DNA of 52,227 nucleotides. It comes from Bacteroides fragilis (GTDB lineage: Bacteria; Bacteroidota; Bacteroidia; Bacteroidales; DTGW01). The stretch spans positions 1-52,227 of the forward strand of contig CAMDBI010000026.1 of assembly GCA_945889005.1 (NCBI GenBank), read 5' to 3'. The notes below the pieces were generated by a model. The model searched no databases. It was not told the origin of the DNA and saw only the letters and a list, made by a program, of their open reading frames with translations. Each line of letters begins with the position of its first letter. Within the stretch, counting starts at the first letter, position 1. Below are positions 43,757 through 52,200 of this stretch, one piece after another. The translations under genes were made by a program, and so were the position numbers.

Positions 43757-45960
43757 ATCATTTCTATTTTTAGGTTGTTATATTGAATTTCGATTTCAAA
43801 AATACCGTTGTCTTTAATATTGGTATTAAACTTATATTTTTCAATTTCTTGTCCTGCAAACTTTTTTGTAACTTCCGAAATCATAACAATATCGCCAGAC
43901 GAAAGAATGTCGCCAGCTTTCACAATTTCGAGCGAATAATCTACTTTGAGAAATAAAAATAAGGGTGCAATAAAATCCTGAATAAACTTTTGAATGCCGC
44001 CAAACATGATATTTACGGGTATCTGGTCGCTTATTTTACTATTGGGCAAAAAACCCAGCGGCACTTTGAACAATGTCAAGAAAAACCAGTAAAGTGGTGT
44101 TTCTTTTTTTCCTGTGAAATTGGTAAAATAATGCAAATTACCATTGTTATAGAGATAAGCCAGCGAACCATCGTCTTCGCTTTGCAGATAGGTCGAATTA
44201 AAAACATCGGAATTTACCTTCCATCTGAAATTGCTTTCTCGAATGATTGAACCGGTTTTGATCGATGAGATTTTAAATTCTCCGCCAATCAGCTGCCCTG
44301 GTATAAAATGCAAGACTTTGGTCAATATTTCATTTTTTGCCGGATTGGCAATAATTTGACCTTTTAGGGGAAACGAAAATGTTTCGAAGTTATATTTTTC
44401 GCCTTTCAGAAGGTAGTTGCCAATAGGATAATCTATCGTTGGGGAGCCTATATAAGGCGTTGCCTGAAACTGAAAATGTAAATGCGGATAGGGCGAACGA
44501 CCCGAATTGCCACATTTTCCGAGCAACTGACCTTGTTTAACATGGTCGCCTTCTTTTACTTCTACAGAATGAAATTTCAGATGACTGAGTTTTGAATAAA
44601 TTCCCTCAGAGTGTTTTATAATTACGGTGTTTCCCCAATTGTTTTGGGTATCGACATCGCCAATCACATTATCTTTAATGGAATTGACAACCTCCATAAC
44701 AGTTCCATCAAAAGGTGCGGTAATAGCTTTGCCGAAACAAAAATAATCTTCGGGATAATCGCCTGTTCCTTTAAATTGTTTGCCGTTTTTGTCGGTAACA
44801 ATAAAATCCCAAGCATGTTGCCATGCTCCGCGGTGTGTAATTTCGCCATTGTGCCCCTGACTTACTTCCCATTCGCCCATAAATGGCAAGGAAGCAGCAA
44901 TAGGAAATCGTGTAGGAAAACGTTTCAAATTTCCGGATTGCAAATAAAGGTTTCGTTCGGGATTTCCTAGTTGCACAGGAGTTTCGAGCAAACCTCCCGG
45001 TCGTTTTTCACGAAACTTCAAGGCATACAAAAACATGAGTACAACTATATTGAACGGCAATGAATAAGGCGAAATATGAAATACCAGGAAAAACTTCTGT
45101 GTGCTAATGGTAATTAATACCACAGAAGGCAGCAGAATCATAATCCAAGCGTAACTGATTCGTCCCGGTATTAAATAATAACCGCCCAATGCAATGGCAG
45201 TTAGTATGTAATTAAAGCCGATAAACGTATAGCTTAGCGAATTAAATTCAATGCCAACCAACATATAGAAAAAGTAAGAAACAGAAAACCCAAGTATTGA
45301 AAGTCCAAAAGTGATTCGGGAATATATAAGCAAACCAAGCGAAATAATGATACCAGCGAGTAGGCCTTTTTGAAAAAAGATAGCACCAAGCGAATAAAAG
45401 TAAATTCGAATAAATGAAGAATCTACGATACTATCCAACCAATTGTACAAACGAACCATGGTATTTCCGCCCATTCCAAAAAGTTCGTTATAGGTATAAA
45501 TGCCACGTTCGCTAATGTTTAGTGCAGTTAGTTCGTTTCCCGACAAACCAATAATCCAAATGGTAATTAGAAACGGGATGCTCAAAAACGGAAGCCCATA
45601 TTTCCCGAGTATGCCCTGAAAAGCAATCGTTAAGAAGAAACATGTAATAGCAGCAATACTAACAAGAGCATACAATTCAAGCGAAGGCTGAAATGCCAAG
45701 CCTATGCCAAGTCCCACCAACAAACTATTGAATCCATATAAACCCGATTTTATGAAATAGGTGTTGTACCCTAGGAAATATGCCAGTATATTCGAAAAAA
45801 CAACTGCCAATAAACCTCCAATTCCTGCTCCATAATCGAAGAAACTAATGAGTACCAAAAATACAGCCAACACTTTCGATTGAGAAAAAAACACCTGTGA
45901 ATAGCTGTTTAATACCGAATCTGAAATGTCCTTGCCATTTTTTATAATGGATTTTACCAT
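43741..45960 (-). CDS. Urea-transporter-fold protein fused to an M23 peptidase
   Basis: A protein of 739 residues. The first ~310 residues are a polytopic membrane domain of the urea transporter (UT) type (ILAYFLGYNTYFIKSGLYGF, FNSLLVGLGIGLAFQPSLEL). A soluble M23/LytM domain follows at about 375-520, with HAWDFIV as first metal site, WGNTVIIKHSEGIYSKLSHL and SPYPHLHFQ as the HxH site. The last ~200 residues are beta-rich and unassigned. The usual partners of UT proteins (urease) are absent. Zinc ligands appear intact, so the peptidase is probably active on peptidoglycan or peptides. It is central to the operon described in the findings. Confidence 0.8.
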   Translation of the reverse strand: MVKSIIKNGKDISDSVLNSYSQVFFSQSKVLAVFLVLISFFDYGAGIGGLLAVVFSNILAYFLGYNTYFIKSGLYGFNSLLVGLGIGLAFQPSLELYALVSIAAITCFFLTIAFQGILGKYGLPFLSIPFLITIWIIGLSGNELTALNISERGIYTYNELFGMGGNTMVRLYNWLDSIVDSSFIRIYFYSLGAIFFQKGLLAGIIISLGLLIYSRITFGLSILGFSVSYFFYMLVGIEFNSLSYTFIGFNYILTAIALGGYYLIPGRISYAWIMILLPSVVLITISTQKFFLVFHISPYSLPFNIVVLMFLYALKFREKRPGGLLETPVQLGNPERNLYLQSGNLKRFPTRFPIAASLPFMGEWEVSQGHNGEITHRGAWQHAWDFIVTDKNGKQFKGTGDYPEDYFCFGKAITAPFDGTVMEVVNSIKDNVIGDVDTQNNWGNTVIIKHSEGIYSKLSHLKFHSVEVKEGDHVKQGQLLGKCGNSGRSPYPHLHFQFQATPYIGSPTIDYPIGNYLLKGEKYNFETFSFPLKGQIIANPAKNEILTKVLHFIPGQLIGGEFKISSIKTGSIIRESNFRWKVNSDVFNSTYLQSEDDGSLAYLYNNGNLHYFTNFTGKKETPLYWFFLTLFKVPLGFLPNSKISDQIPVNIMFGGIQKFIQDFIAPLFLFLKVDYSLEIVKAGDILSSGDIVMISEVTKKFAGQEIEKYKFNTNIKDNGIFEIEIQYNNLKIEMICRNE

Positions 45961-46011
45961 ATTAAATTGTTTGAAGTGCTTATGAGTGGTTTTGCTGTAA
46001 TCAACTTTTTC

Positions 46012-47352
46012 TTATCTCTTTGGATTCAACTCGCTGTTCTTATAGGTTTCCAGGTCTTCCTTTTTACGAATAACATGTACTTTGCCTTCCATATCGATAA
46101 GAACCACATTGGGACGGTATGTTATAAACTGCATCCATTGAGTCAAATTGTATGCTCCGACCCTTTCGATTACCAGTTGATCTCCCGATTTTACCTGCGG
46201 AAAAACAATAGCATCGCGAATTACATCAATATTCATACACAAAGGTCCATAAATGGTTGATTCTTCAGCGTTTCCGGTTTCTTCTTTTGTAGGGTAAACG
46301 CCCAAATTGTACCAAAAAGAAGTAAATAACAGGTTGACTCCGGCATCGATTACCATAGAACGTCGACCATTGTTGAGTCGTTTGTTTGCAATAACAGTAG
46401 TAAGCAAATAACCGGCATCGTCGATCAAAGCGCGACCTGTTTCAAGAAACAATACAGGTAAATTTTCATGAGGAATTTCCGACGAAATGATTGCATTGGA
46501 AATTGCCTCTGCATAATCGTCGAACGAAGGACAAGTTTCGGAACCGGGCATATATGCGCCTTTCAAAGTGTTCTTAGAAGCAAACCCACCACCCAAATCG
46601 ATGTATTTTAACCAATAATCAAATTTCCGATGAACAGCCATGTATAGATTTGACAGTTTCGAGGCAGCAATTGCATATGCCGATGGAGCCATAATGTATG
46701 TACCAATATGCGTGTGCAAACCAATTAGTTCAAGACTTTCGGCAAGCATTATGCGGTTAATGGCATTCCATGCATCGCCATTTTCGTAGTTAAAACCAAA
46801 ACGATCCCAAATGGGGTAAATACCGGCATCGAGGTTTACACGAATGGCCACACGGGCTATCTTCTGCAACTGCCGACTGGTTTCGATCAACAAATATAGC
46901 TCGTCGAAATGGTCGATATGGATACAGGCATTATTCTCGATAGCCAAAGTTAAATCTGCTTTCGATTTGTCGGGACCATTAAACAAGATTTGCGATCCAT
47001 TTACGCCATTTGAAAGAGCTTTCTCAAATTCGAAACCCGAAACAACCTCTGCCCACGAGCCTTCTTGATGATAAATGCTGCAAACGGCATCGAGGTAATT
47101 GGTTTTGTACGACCAGGCAAACTGCACTTTGGGGTATCGGGTTTCGAAAGCACGTTTTGCCTCTGCATAAACATCTCTGATGGTTTTTTCGGAAATGACA
47201 AAAAGAGGTGTTCCGTATTCTTCCATCAAACGCGAGACTTTGATCCCATCTATTTCCGAAATAACTTTTTGTTTTACCGGCAGTCCGAATTTACTAGGCA
47301 TTCCGGCATTGATTTTACTAATTGTTGGTTTATCGTATTTTATTTTTTCCAT
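46012..47352 (-). CDS. PLP-dependent decarboxylase (DapDC / fold III alanine-racemase type)
   Basis: A protein of 446 residues of the fold-III type. An N-terminal TIM-barrel has the PLP lysine at Lys83 (FAWSYKTNYLDAV), GLHTHIGTYIM and DLGGGFASKNT. The C-terminal domain has GPLCMNIDV in place of the CESxD seen in diaminopimelate decarboxylase, and GAYNLTQWMQFITYRP. The family acts on diaminopimelate, ornithine, arginine or unusual amino acids. The changed CESxD box means the substrate should not be assumed to be diaminopimelate. It is separated from the ATP-grasp gene by 13 nt. Confidence 0.85.
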   Translation of the reverse strand: MEKIKYDKPTISKINAGMPSKFGLPVKQKVISEIDGIKVSRLMEEYGTPLFVISEKTIRDVYAEAKRAFETRYPKVQFAWSYKTNYLDAVCSIYHQEGSWAEVVSGFEFEKALSNGVNGSQILFNGPDKSKADLTLAIENNACIHIDHFDELYLLIETSRQLQKIARVAIRVNLDAGIYPIWDRFGFNYENGDAWNAINRIMLAESLELIGLHTHIGTYIMAPSAYAIAASKLSNLYMAVHRKFDYWLKYIDLGGGFASKNTLKGAYMPGSETCPSFDDYAEAISNAIISSEIPHENLPVLFLETGRALIDDAGYLLTTVIANKRLNNGRRSMVIDAGVNLLFTSFWYNLGVYPTKEETGNAEESTIYGPLCMNIDVIRDAIVFPQVKSGDQLVIERVGAYNLTQWMQFITYRPNVVLIDMEGKVHVIRKKEDLETYKNSELNPKR

Positions 47353-47365
47353 GACTATTTTCTTT

Positions 47366-48412
47366 TTAAATTTCTCCGTTCATTGCAATTGTTTCAAACT
47401 TTTCGAGGTCGACAATAATGTCGTACGAGTAGCGAACAAACATTTTTCCTGTTTTGTATTTTTCCATGGGTGCAACTTCTTGTCCCAAGGCTAATTTCAC
47501 GAGTGCTTCCGGAATATTTTGTCCGGCACCTACGGCCAAGTAAACCCATGCCGGAATACGTGGATTGATTTCGATGAGATAATATTCATCTTTAATTGTT
47601 TTAATCAATTCGAGTTCCATTCCACCTTTCCAATTAGTTTTTCGGATTAGGTTTCGGGTAATATCAAGCATTTTGTCGTCCGATAGGGTTATTCCGCCCC
47701 AGGCTTTTCCTTTGTCGGTAATGTACTGTTTGCGCATGGGTACAGCCGAAATTGTATTTCCCTGCCCATCGCCCAGTGCAATCACATTCACTTCAGTGCC
47801 TTTTACAAACTCCTGAATAATAACCGGCAAACCCCATTTGGAAGAAATCTTGTTGAACGACTGTTTAACCTGTTCGACATTGTATGCTATAAATGCATCG
47901 TAGAATTTACCTTTTACCATCACCGGGTATTCAAATTTCTCTTGAATTTCTGAAATCTGATTCAAGCTGCCCAAGTTTAAACTGGCGGGTACTTTTATTC
48001 CGTATTTTTCGCCATATTCAGGTAGCTTGTCTTTATCTCGTTCCTGAAATTGTTTCAATGTTGGCAAAAAGGTGTGTATTCCTTTCTTCAAAAGACGTTC
48101 TTCATTTTTCATAAACGAGAACAATTCGGCATCGAAATTGGGAATCAACACATTGATTGGGTCGCGTTGGTGAATTTCTTCTATACGGTCAATCAACTCA
48201 TTCGATCCGGTAGAAGGATAAGGGATTTGAAAAATCTTATCGCACAAACCTTCCATGTATATACCCGGTTCGAGTGTCTCATAAACGAGGCCAATGATCC
48301 GGACTTCAAACTCGGTCGACTCTTTCAACGAGCGAATTACAGGAACTCCAGGTCCGGGATTGTCCGTATTGTTGAGCCCTGTAACGGCAATTGTTATTTT
48401 TGTTTTTGACAT
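47366..48412 (-). CDS. ATP-grasp ligase (CarB-like)
   Basis: A protein of 348 residues: a pre-ATP-grasp domain (ITIAVTGLNNTDNPGPGV, VLIPNFDAELFSFMKN), then ATP-grasp with PVMVKGKFYDAFIAYN, VIIQEFVKGTEVNVIALGDG and the Mg-binding YYLIEINPRIPAW. It would join a carboxylate to an amine or thiol with ATP. The nearest well-known relatives are carbamoyl-phosphate synthase and amino-acid ligases, but the substrate is unknown. The layout PqqD-like, ATP-grasp, decarboxylase implies modification of a peptide or amino acid. Confidence 0.8.
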   Translation of the reverse strand: MSKTKITIAVTGLNNTDNPGPGVPVIRSLKESTEFEVRIIGLVYETLEPGIYMEGLCDKIFQIPYPSTGSNELIDRIEEIHQRDPINVLIPNFDAELFSFMKNEERLLKKGIHTFLPTLKQFQERDKDKLPEYGEKYGIKVPASLNLGSLNQISEIQEKFEYPVMVKGKFYDAFIAYNVEQVKQSFNKISSKWGLPVIIQEFVKGTEVNVIALGDGQGNTISAVPMRKQYITDKGKAWGGITLSDDKMLDITRNLIRKTNWKGGMELELIKTIKDEYYLIEINPRIPAWVYLAVGAGQNIPEALVKLALGQEVAPMEKYKTGKMFVRYSYDIIVDLEKFETIAMNGEI

Positions 48413-48418
48413 GGCTGT

Positions 48419-48682
48419 TTATTTAAAATCGAGTGGATCTTCTTGCGAAGTAATCTGGTGATGTTTGATCAATGCTACAAATTCGTAAAAGTCTTTTTCA
48501 AAAGTCAGATCATCAATATCATATTTTTCAAGAAATGAGGCTTTGATTGTATCAAAGTCAAGACCTTGTGCAATCATTTTGGCAAGCTCCAGCCCTGTAG
48601 GGTTTACATTGAACGAATCGCCTGTTCTCGAATTGAAAACAAATCCGTTGTCGCTTATTCGAACTTCGTCTGTAATTTTCAT
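48419..48682 (-). CDS. PqqD-like peptide-binding protein
   Basis: An 87-residue protein from MKITDEVRISDNG. A frame upstream adds 8 residues without a better start. The sequence VFNSRTGDSFNVNPTGLELA followed by two helices and LTFEKDFYEFVALIKHHQI resembles PqqD / RiPP recognition elements, which bind precursor peptides. No precursor-like ORF was recognised next to it. It heads the operon, 6 nt before the ATP-grasp gene. The assignment rests on fold-like pattern and context. Confidence 0.65.
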   Translation of the reverse strand: MKITDEVRISDNGFVFNSRTGDSFNVNPTGLELAKMIAQGLDFDTIKASFLEKYDIDDLTFEKDFYEFVALIKHHQITSQEDPLDFK

Positions 48683-48788
48683 GATGTTACTTATTTTATA
48701 ATACAAAAATACAGCAAGCCAAAAAAGATAATGTTACATGATTTTGTAAATGATTTACAAAATTTGGTAAAATGAAAAAAGTGTATTT

Positions 48789-50634
48789 AGTGTCTCTAAG
48801 AAAACTCATCAATTTTAAAAATTGCAACAGTTATTTAGAATGTTTCTAAATAGTCGGATCTGTTTTTATTATTTTTTCTTGCAAATTTTTAAGGCATCGG
48901 ATAAATTTCTCTAAAAAAGCAATTTCTAGGTGCTCTTTTTAAACAATAGAACATAACTATCCCACTGATTACTAAGATTGATAATAAATATTTCAATTGT
49001 GATTTTTTAGGCTGCCTGCAGTAATTGGTGTTTTTGATTTTTTTCTCGTTCCTGCTCCACGATTGCACGACCTATTTTTTTTAGGTTATATGCGCATATT
49101 GCGAGTCCAACATAGCTTTTGAAGTGATGATACCCCCTGTCGGGGCATCTGTCTAATCCTCTGTGTTCGAGTTCGTTTATGTTTGATTCAATGGCACTAT
49201 GTTTGTTCTTTAATCGTTTAAAGATTGGAGTACGTTCTTCGGCTTCCTCTTGTGCGTTACGGTTGCCTAACTTTGGCATTACTACCGTGGCTACTTCTAA
49301 TTGTAGCATTGCTTTGTTTTCTTTGCTCCAATAGCCTTTGTCAAAACTCCACGAGTCAACTTTGTGACGTTGTATTATTCTGTCTGCCAAGCGTATCACT
49401 ATTGCCCGGTCTTGCTCGTTTTCCATGATATTGTAATCAACTATCAGGTTAAACTGGTCGGTAGTGATGGCTAACATCTTGCCTAACTCTACGTTGGGAT
49501 GCAATTTGCCCTTCTTTATCATTTCGGTGTATTGCTCAAAGACTGAAAACATTTTTTCTTCATGCGGTATGGTCTCGCCTTTGATTATACGACGTTCGAG
49601 CAAATCTATATGCTTGTTCATCAACGATATGAAGTTCTCTAACACACAATGGGCAGCTAAATCGCTCATGTCATTTATTGGGAAACTGGGAAGGGCTGTT
49701 TTGAGTTTTTCATGTAATAGTCCTACCTTGACAAGATATTTGCTGGCAGCTGTTTTAACGCGTTCCTCTTTGTTCTTTCCGCCCGAGCTGCTTGCTTTGC
49801 CCAGTTCGCGCATCAGACCTTTGGATTCTTTTCGCCAATTGGCTATTTTGCGCCAGCCTTCGATGTTTTCGTATTTCTCGAGAAAACCCGATACGGTGTC
49901 TAAGCATTTGCGTGTACAGTCCCACAATAGGTTATAGTCTGTCGGGAAATGTACATTGCTTTCAACTACAAAGCTGTCTGTTTTTAAGTGCAATGCTGCC
50001 CCCTCTTTTTTTTTAAACACTTGGTGTCCGAATGCCAATATTACTTGGTTGATTTCATGTACGGTAGCATCATCGAGCAATGTTACATTGTCGTAAATGT
50101 GTTGATATTCAAGCTCTATACGCTCGAAGCCAAATTCGCGTTCAATACCCATTAAAAACCTGAGTGAATAGTGGTTGTTGGCTAAACTATGCAACTCGTC
50201 ATAACTGATATTCAGGCATAAACGCACTTGTGAAAGCACAAATAATGTCCAAAGATCCATTCCTTTACGACCTGCCCGGAAATTCCTGCTCTTGAGTTTT
50301 GACTCTATTATGCTGAATATCTTTTCATTGTATTGGTCGTTGGCAAAAATGGTTTTTAGGGCTGCTATTAGCTCCACTAATGGGCCTTTTTCTTTGAATG
50401 AAATCGGGGTTTTGCTGATTGGTTTTTGTCCAAGTATTAATTGTTGTTCGAATCTTTTTCTCATGGTTGAATCTTTTGTTGTATTTGAATGCAAATAGTG
50501 GACTGTCGAATCGTTAACAGTATAAATATCTTTATTTTATACAAATTTTGCAACTTAATCTAAAAAAGATTCAAGAAAGTTATTAACAATAATTAACTGT
50601 ATGTTAATATGTTGTGAGTTTTCTTAGAGGCACT
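48789..50634. mobile_element. Complete ISNCY-like insertion sequence, 1846 bp
   Basis: Terminal inverted repeats are at 48789-48808 (AGTGTCTCTAAGAAAACTCA) and 50615-50634, differing at one position (T/C at position 5). Both are flanked directly by ATTT (48785-48788 and 50635-50638), a likely 4-bp target duplication. One transposase gene fills the element. The frame, repeats and duplication are all intact, so it may be active. It lies between the PqqD-like operon and the AraC gene. Confidence 0.88.
49007..50464 (-). CDS. ISNCY-family transposase
   Basis: A protein of 485 residues from MRKRFEQQLILGQ, a common start for this family. An in-frame ATG at 50494 would add ten residues. Motifs are RKGMDLWTLFVLSQVRLCLN, a DDE-type core with LHLKTDSFVVESNVHFPTD (first Asp), LAITTDQFNLIVDYNIM and a C-terminal FDKGYWSKEN. 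The N-terminal LANNHYSLRFLMGIE region is also typical. It catalyses cut and paste of the surrounding 1846-bp element. It is GC-richer than the neighbouring genes. Confidence 0.88.
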   Translation of the reverse strand: MRKRFEQQLILGQKPISKTPISFKEKGPLVELIAALKTIFANDQYNEKIFSIIESKLKSRNFRAGRKGMDLWTLFVLSQVRLCLNISYDELHSLANNHYSLRFLMGIEREFGFERIELEYQHIYDNVTLLDDATVHEINQVILAFGHQVFKKKEGAALHLKTDSFVVESNVHFPTDYNLLWDCTRKCLDTVSGFLEKYENIEGWRKIANWRKESKGLMRELGKASSSGGKNKEERVKTAASKYLVKVGLLHEKLKTALPSFPINDMSDLAAHCVLENFISLMNKHIDLLERRIIKGETIPHEEKMFSVFEQYTEMIKKGKLHPNVELGKMLAITTDQFNLIVDYNIMENEQDRAIVIRLADRIIQRHKVDSWSFDKGYWSKENKAMLQLEVATVVMPKLGNRNAQEEAEERTPIFKRLKNKHSAIESNINELEHRGLDRCPDRGYHHFKSYVGLAICAYNLKKIGRAIVEQEREKNQKHQLLQAA

Positions 50635-50646
50635 ATTTAAAAAAAA

Positions 50647-51240
50647 TCAATACAAGTGATTGATTGGTTTTTTGAAGCTGGCGGGATCTTTCTTAAAGTC
50701 TGACAACGAAATACCGGTGATAATTTTAAATTGGTTGGATAAGTGATGCGGACTACTGTAGTCCATCATCCAGGCTATTTCGCTCAAGGAATAATTTTCT
50801 TCCATTGCCAATTCTTTTACCCTTTCAATTTTCTGCAGTATGATGTATTTTTCGAGCGTAATGGGCTCGTATTTTGAAAAGAGTTTAGATAAGGTCTGAT
50901 AGCTTTTACCCATTTTTTCGACCAGGTAGTCCGATTTCCTTGCAATAGAATTGACATTGTTCATACTATGGACAAGTTCAATAATCGTCTGTTTAATTTG
51001 TTCAACCAGTATTTGCTCTTTGTTGTCGATCAATCCCAAACCCAATTCCAACAATACATCCTCAATTTGTTTTTTGCTTATTTTGTCGGAATCGTAACTT
51101 ACAACTACTTCACAAAGTTTTACATCGATTACCGTCATACCCAGCTTAGTCAGATCTTCTCTCACAGCACGAATACAACAGAAACACATCATGTTTTTGA
51201 TATAAATTCGTTGAATAGTATCGTGGGTTTCTGGTTTCAT
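50647..51240 (-). CDS. AraC-type regulator with N-terminal HMA-like metal domain
   Basis: A protein of 197 residues. The first ~70 residues form a heavy-metal-associated-like domain with CxxC (Cys19 and Cys22 in MMCFCCIRAV) and DVKLCEVVVSYDSDKIS. A linker and an AraC helix-turn-helix pair follow (YSLSEIAWMMDYSSPHHLSN and FKIITGISLSDFKK). HMA-AraC fusions are plausible Cu/Zn-responsive activators. The upstream region carries the 21-bp array of GTACC boxes, so it may be autoregulated. Confidence 0.85.
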   Translation of the reverse strand: MKPETHDTIQRIYIKNMMCFCCIRAVREDLTKLGMTVIDVKLCEVVVSYDSDKISKKQIEDVLLELGLGLIDNKEQILVEQIKQTIIELVHSMNNVNSIARKSDYLVEKMGKSYQTLSKLFSKYEPITLEKYIILQKIERVKELAMEENYSLSEIAWMMDYSSPHHLSNQFKIITGISLSDFKKDPASFKKPINHLY

Positions 51241-51344
51241 TGTTTAAATAAACAACAATAAATTTTAAAACGAATTTACATTTGATTTTCCAATTTCGTG
51301 TAGTTATTTTTTTTGTTTTTCAGAGAACCCAGATATTGTAGTTT

Positions 51345-51449
51345 GTACCCAAATATTTTGAGCCAGTACCCGAGTTTCCCCCCCGCGTACCTACTTTTAT
51401 GGAACCAGTACCAAATATTAACCCCCCAGTACCGGGTACTGGGGGGGTA
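51345..51449. repeat. Five GTACC boxes at exact 21-bp spacing
   Basis: GTACC occurs at 51345, 51366, 51387, 51408 and 51429, so each step is 21 bp (two helical turns). The units share the 5' GTACC and a partly conserved CCA at their ends. The middles diverge and include C- and G-runs. The last unit forms a palindrome CCCCCCAGTACC / GGTACTGGGGGG. A weaker unit may precede at about 51325. It lies upstream of the AraC-type gene (minus strand). Confidence 0.8.
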
Positions 51450-51474
51450 AATGTGCCTATTGATTCGTAGTAAC

Positions 51475-52200
51475 CTACTCTGTTTTGGGTTTGGTTTGTT
51501 TTTTGGCTCTAATATACTTGCTAGTATACCCTTTGTGGCGTTGTTCGTCCTTCCAGAAAATGTACTGACCGCAGCGGCGTATCTCGTCTACAGCATCTTT
51601 CATGTGCATAAAAGCTTTGTCGCGAAGCAGGCGCGAATGGTTGTCCTCGAGTCTTTTGCCATTAGCGTTGGCAAGTAGGGTAGCCATTTGACCCGACAAT
51701 GCTTCGGCTTTGTCGAGCATACCCAGGTCGAGGTTTATAGCAACTAATGCTTGCTCGTTGGCTTTACCAAGTGCTGCAAGGTCGCTAAGGTCTTGAATCA
51801 TATCGGCATGGCCACTGCCCTCGGCTATTTTTTGGGTACGTCCATACAAATCGGGCTGCCTGTAAAAGGCATGAAAAAAGTGGTGCAGCAATTCGTCGCG
51901 CAGGTCGTAAGCAGCGGGCGACTCGGCTGCCCATTGTTTCTGTGCTTCTTCGAGGCTGCGGTATTCTTTTTGCCATTGGCTTTGAATGTAACGGCAAGCA
52001 CCTGTGCGGATGGAAAGGTCGTCGACCAGCGACCAGCCTAAACCGGCCTTGAGCAGTTTGTCCTTGTCGGACTGGCACCATACATACAGGTCTTCGGCTT
52101 CCTGCAAGGCAACATCGACCGGAATGGCGGGTGTCTTTACATCTTTGTCGGCAATGGATTCGAGTGTGGCTTGTTTTGTTTCAAATTGTTCTTTTGACAT
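51475..52200 (-). CDS. Hypothetical protein
   Basis: A 241-residue soluble protein without signal peptide, rich in Ala, Lys, Gln and Trp, mostly helical (YRSLEEAQKQWAAESPAAYD, LRDELLHHFFHAFYRQPDLY) with a lysine-rich C-terminal tail (TSKYIRAKKQTKPKTE). Similar proteins seem to recur in several copies in Bacteroidota genomes, but I recognise no named function. It is GC-richer than the flanking AT-rich genes. Confidence 0.65.
   Translation of the reverse strand: MSKEQFETKQATLESIADKDVKTPAIPVDVALQEAEDLYVWCQSDKDKLLKAGLGWSLVDDLSIRTGACRYIQSQWQKEYRSLEEAQKQWAAESPAAYDLRDELLHHFFHAFYRQPDLYGRTQKIAEGSGHADMIQDLSDLAALGKANEQALVAINLDLGMLDKAEALSGQMATLLANANGKRLEDNHSRLLRDKAFMHMKDAVDEIRRCGQYIFWKDEQRHKGYTSKYIRAKKQTKPKTE

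Noticed and set aside
46012-47352. Annotation of the PLP enzyme as diaminopimelate decarboxylase LysA
   Set aside because: The substrate-binding CESxD box is replaced by CMNID, and the gene sits in a PqqD/ATP-grasp operon rather than a lysine pathway.
51422-51447. CCCCCCAGTACC palindrome as a simple terminator for the 51475 gene
   Set aside because: It is the last unit of the 21-bp array and lacks a T-run on the minus strand. A terminator role cannot be excluded but is not the best explanation.
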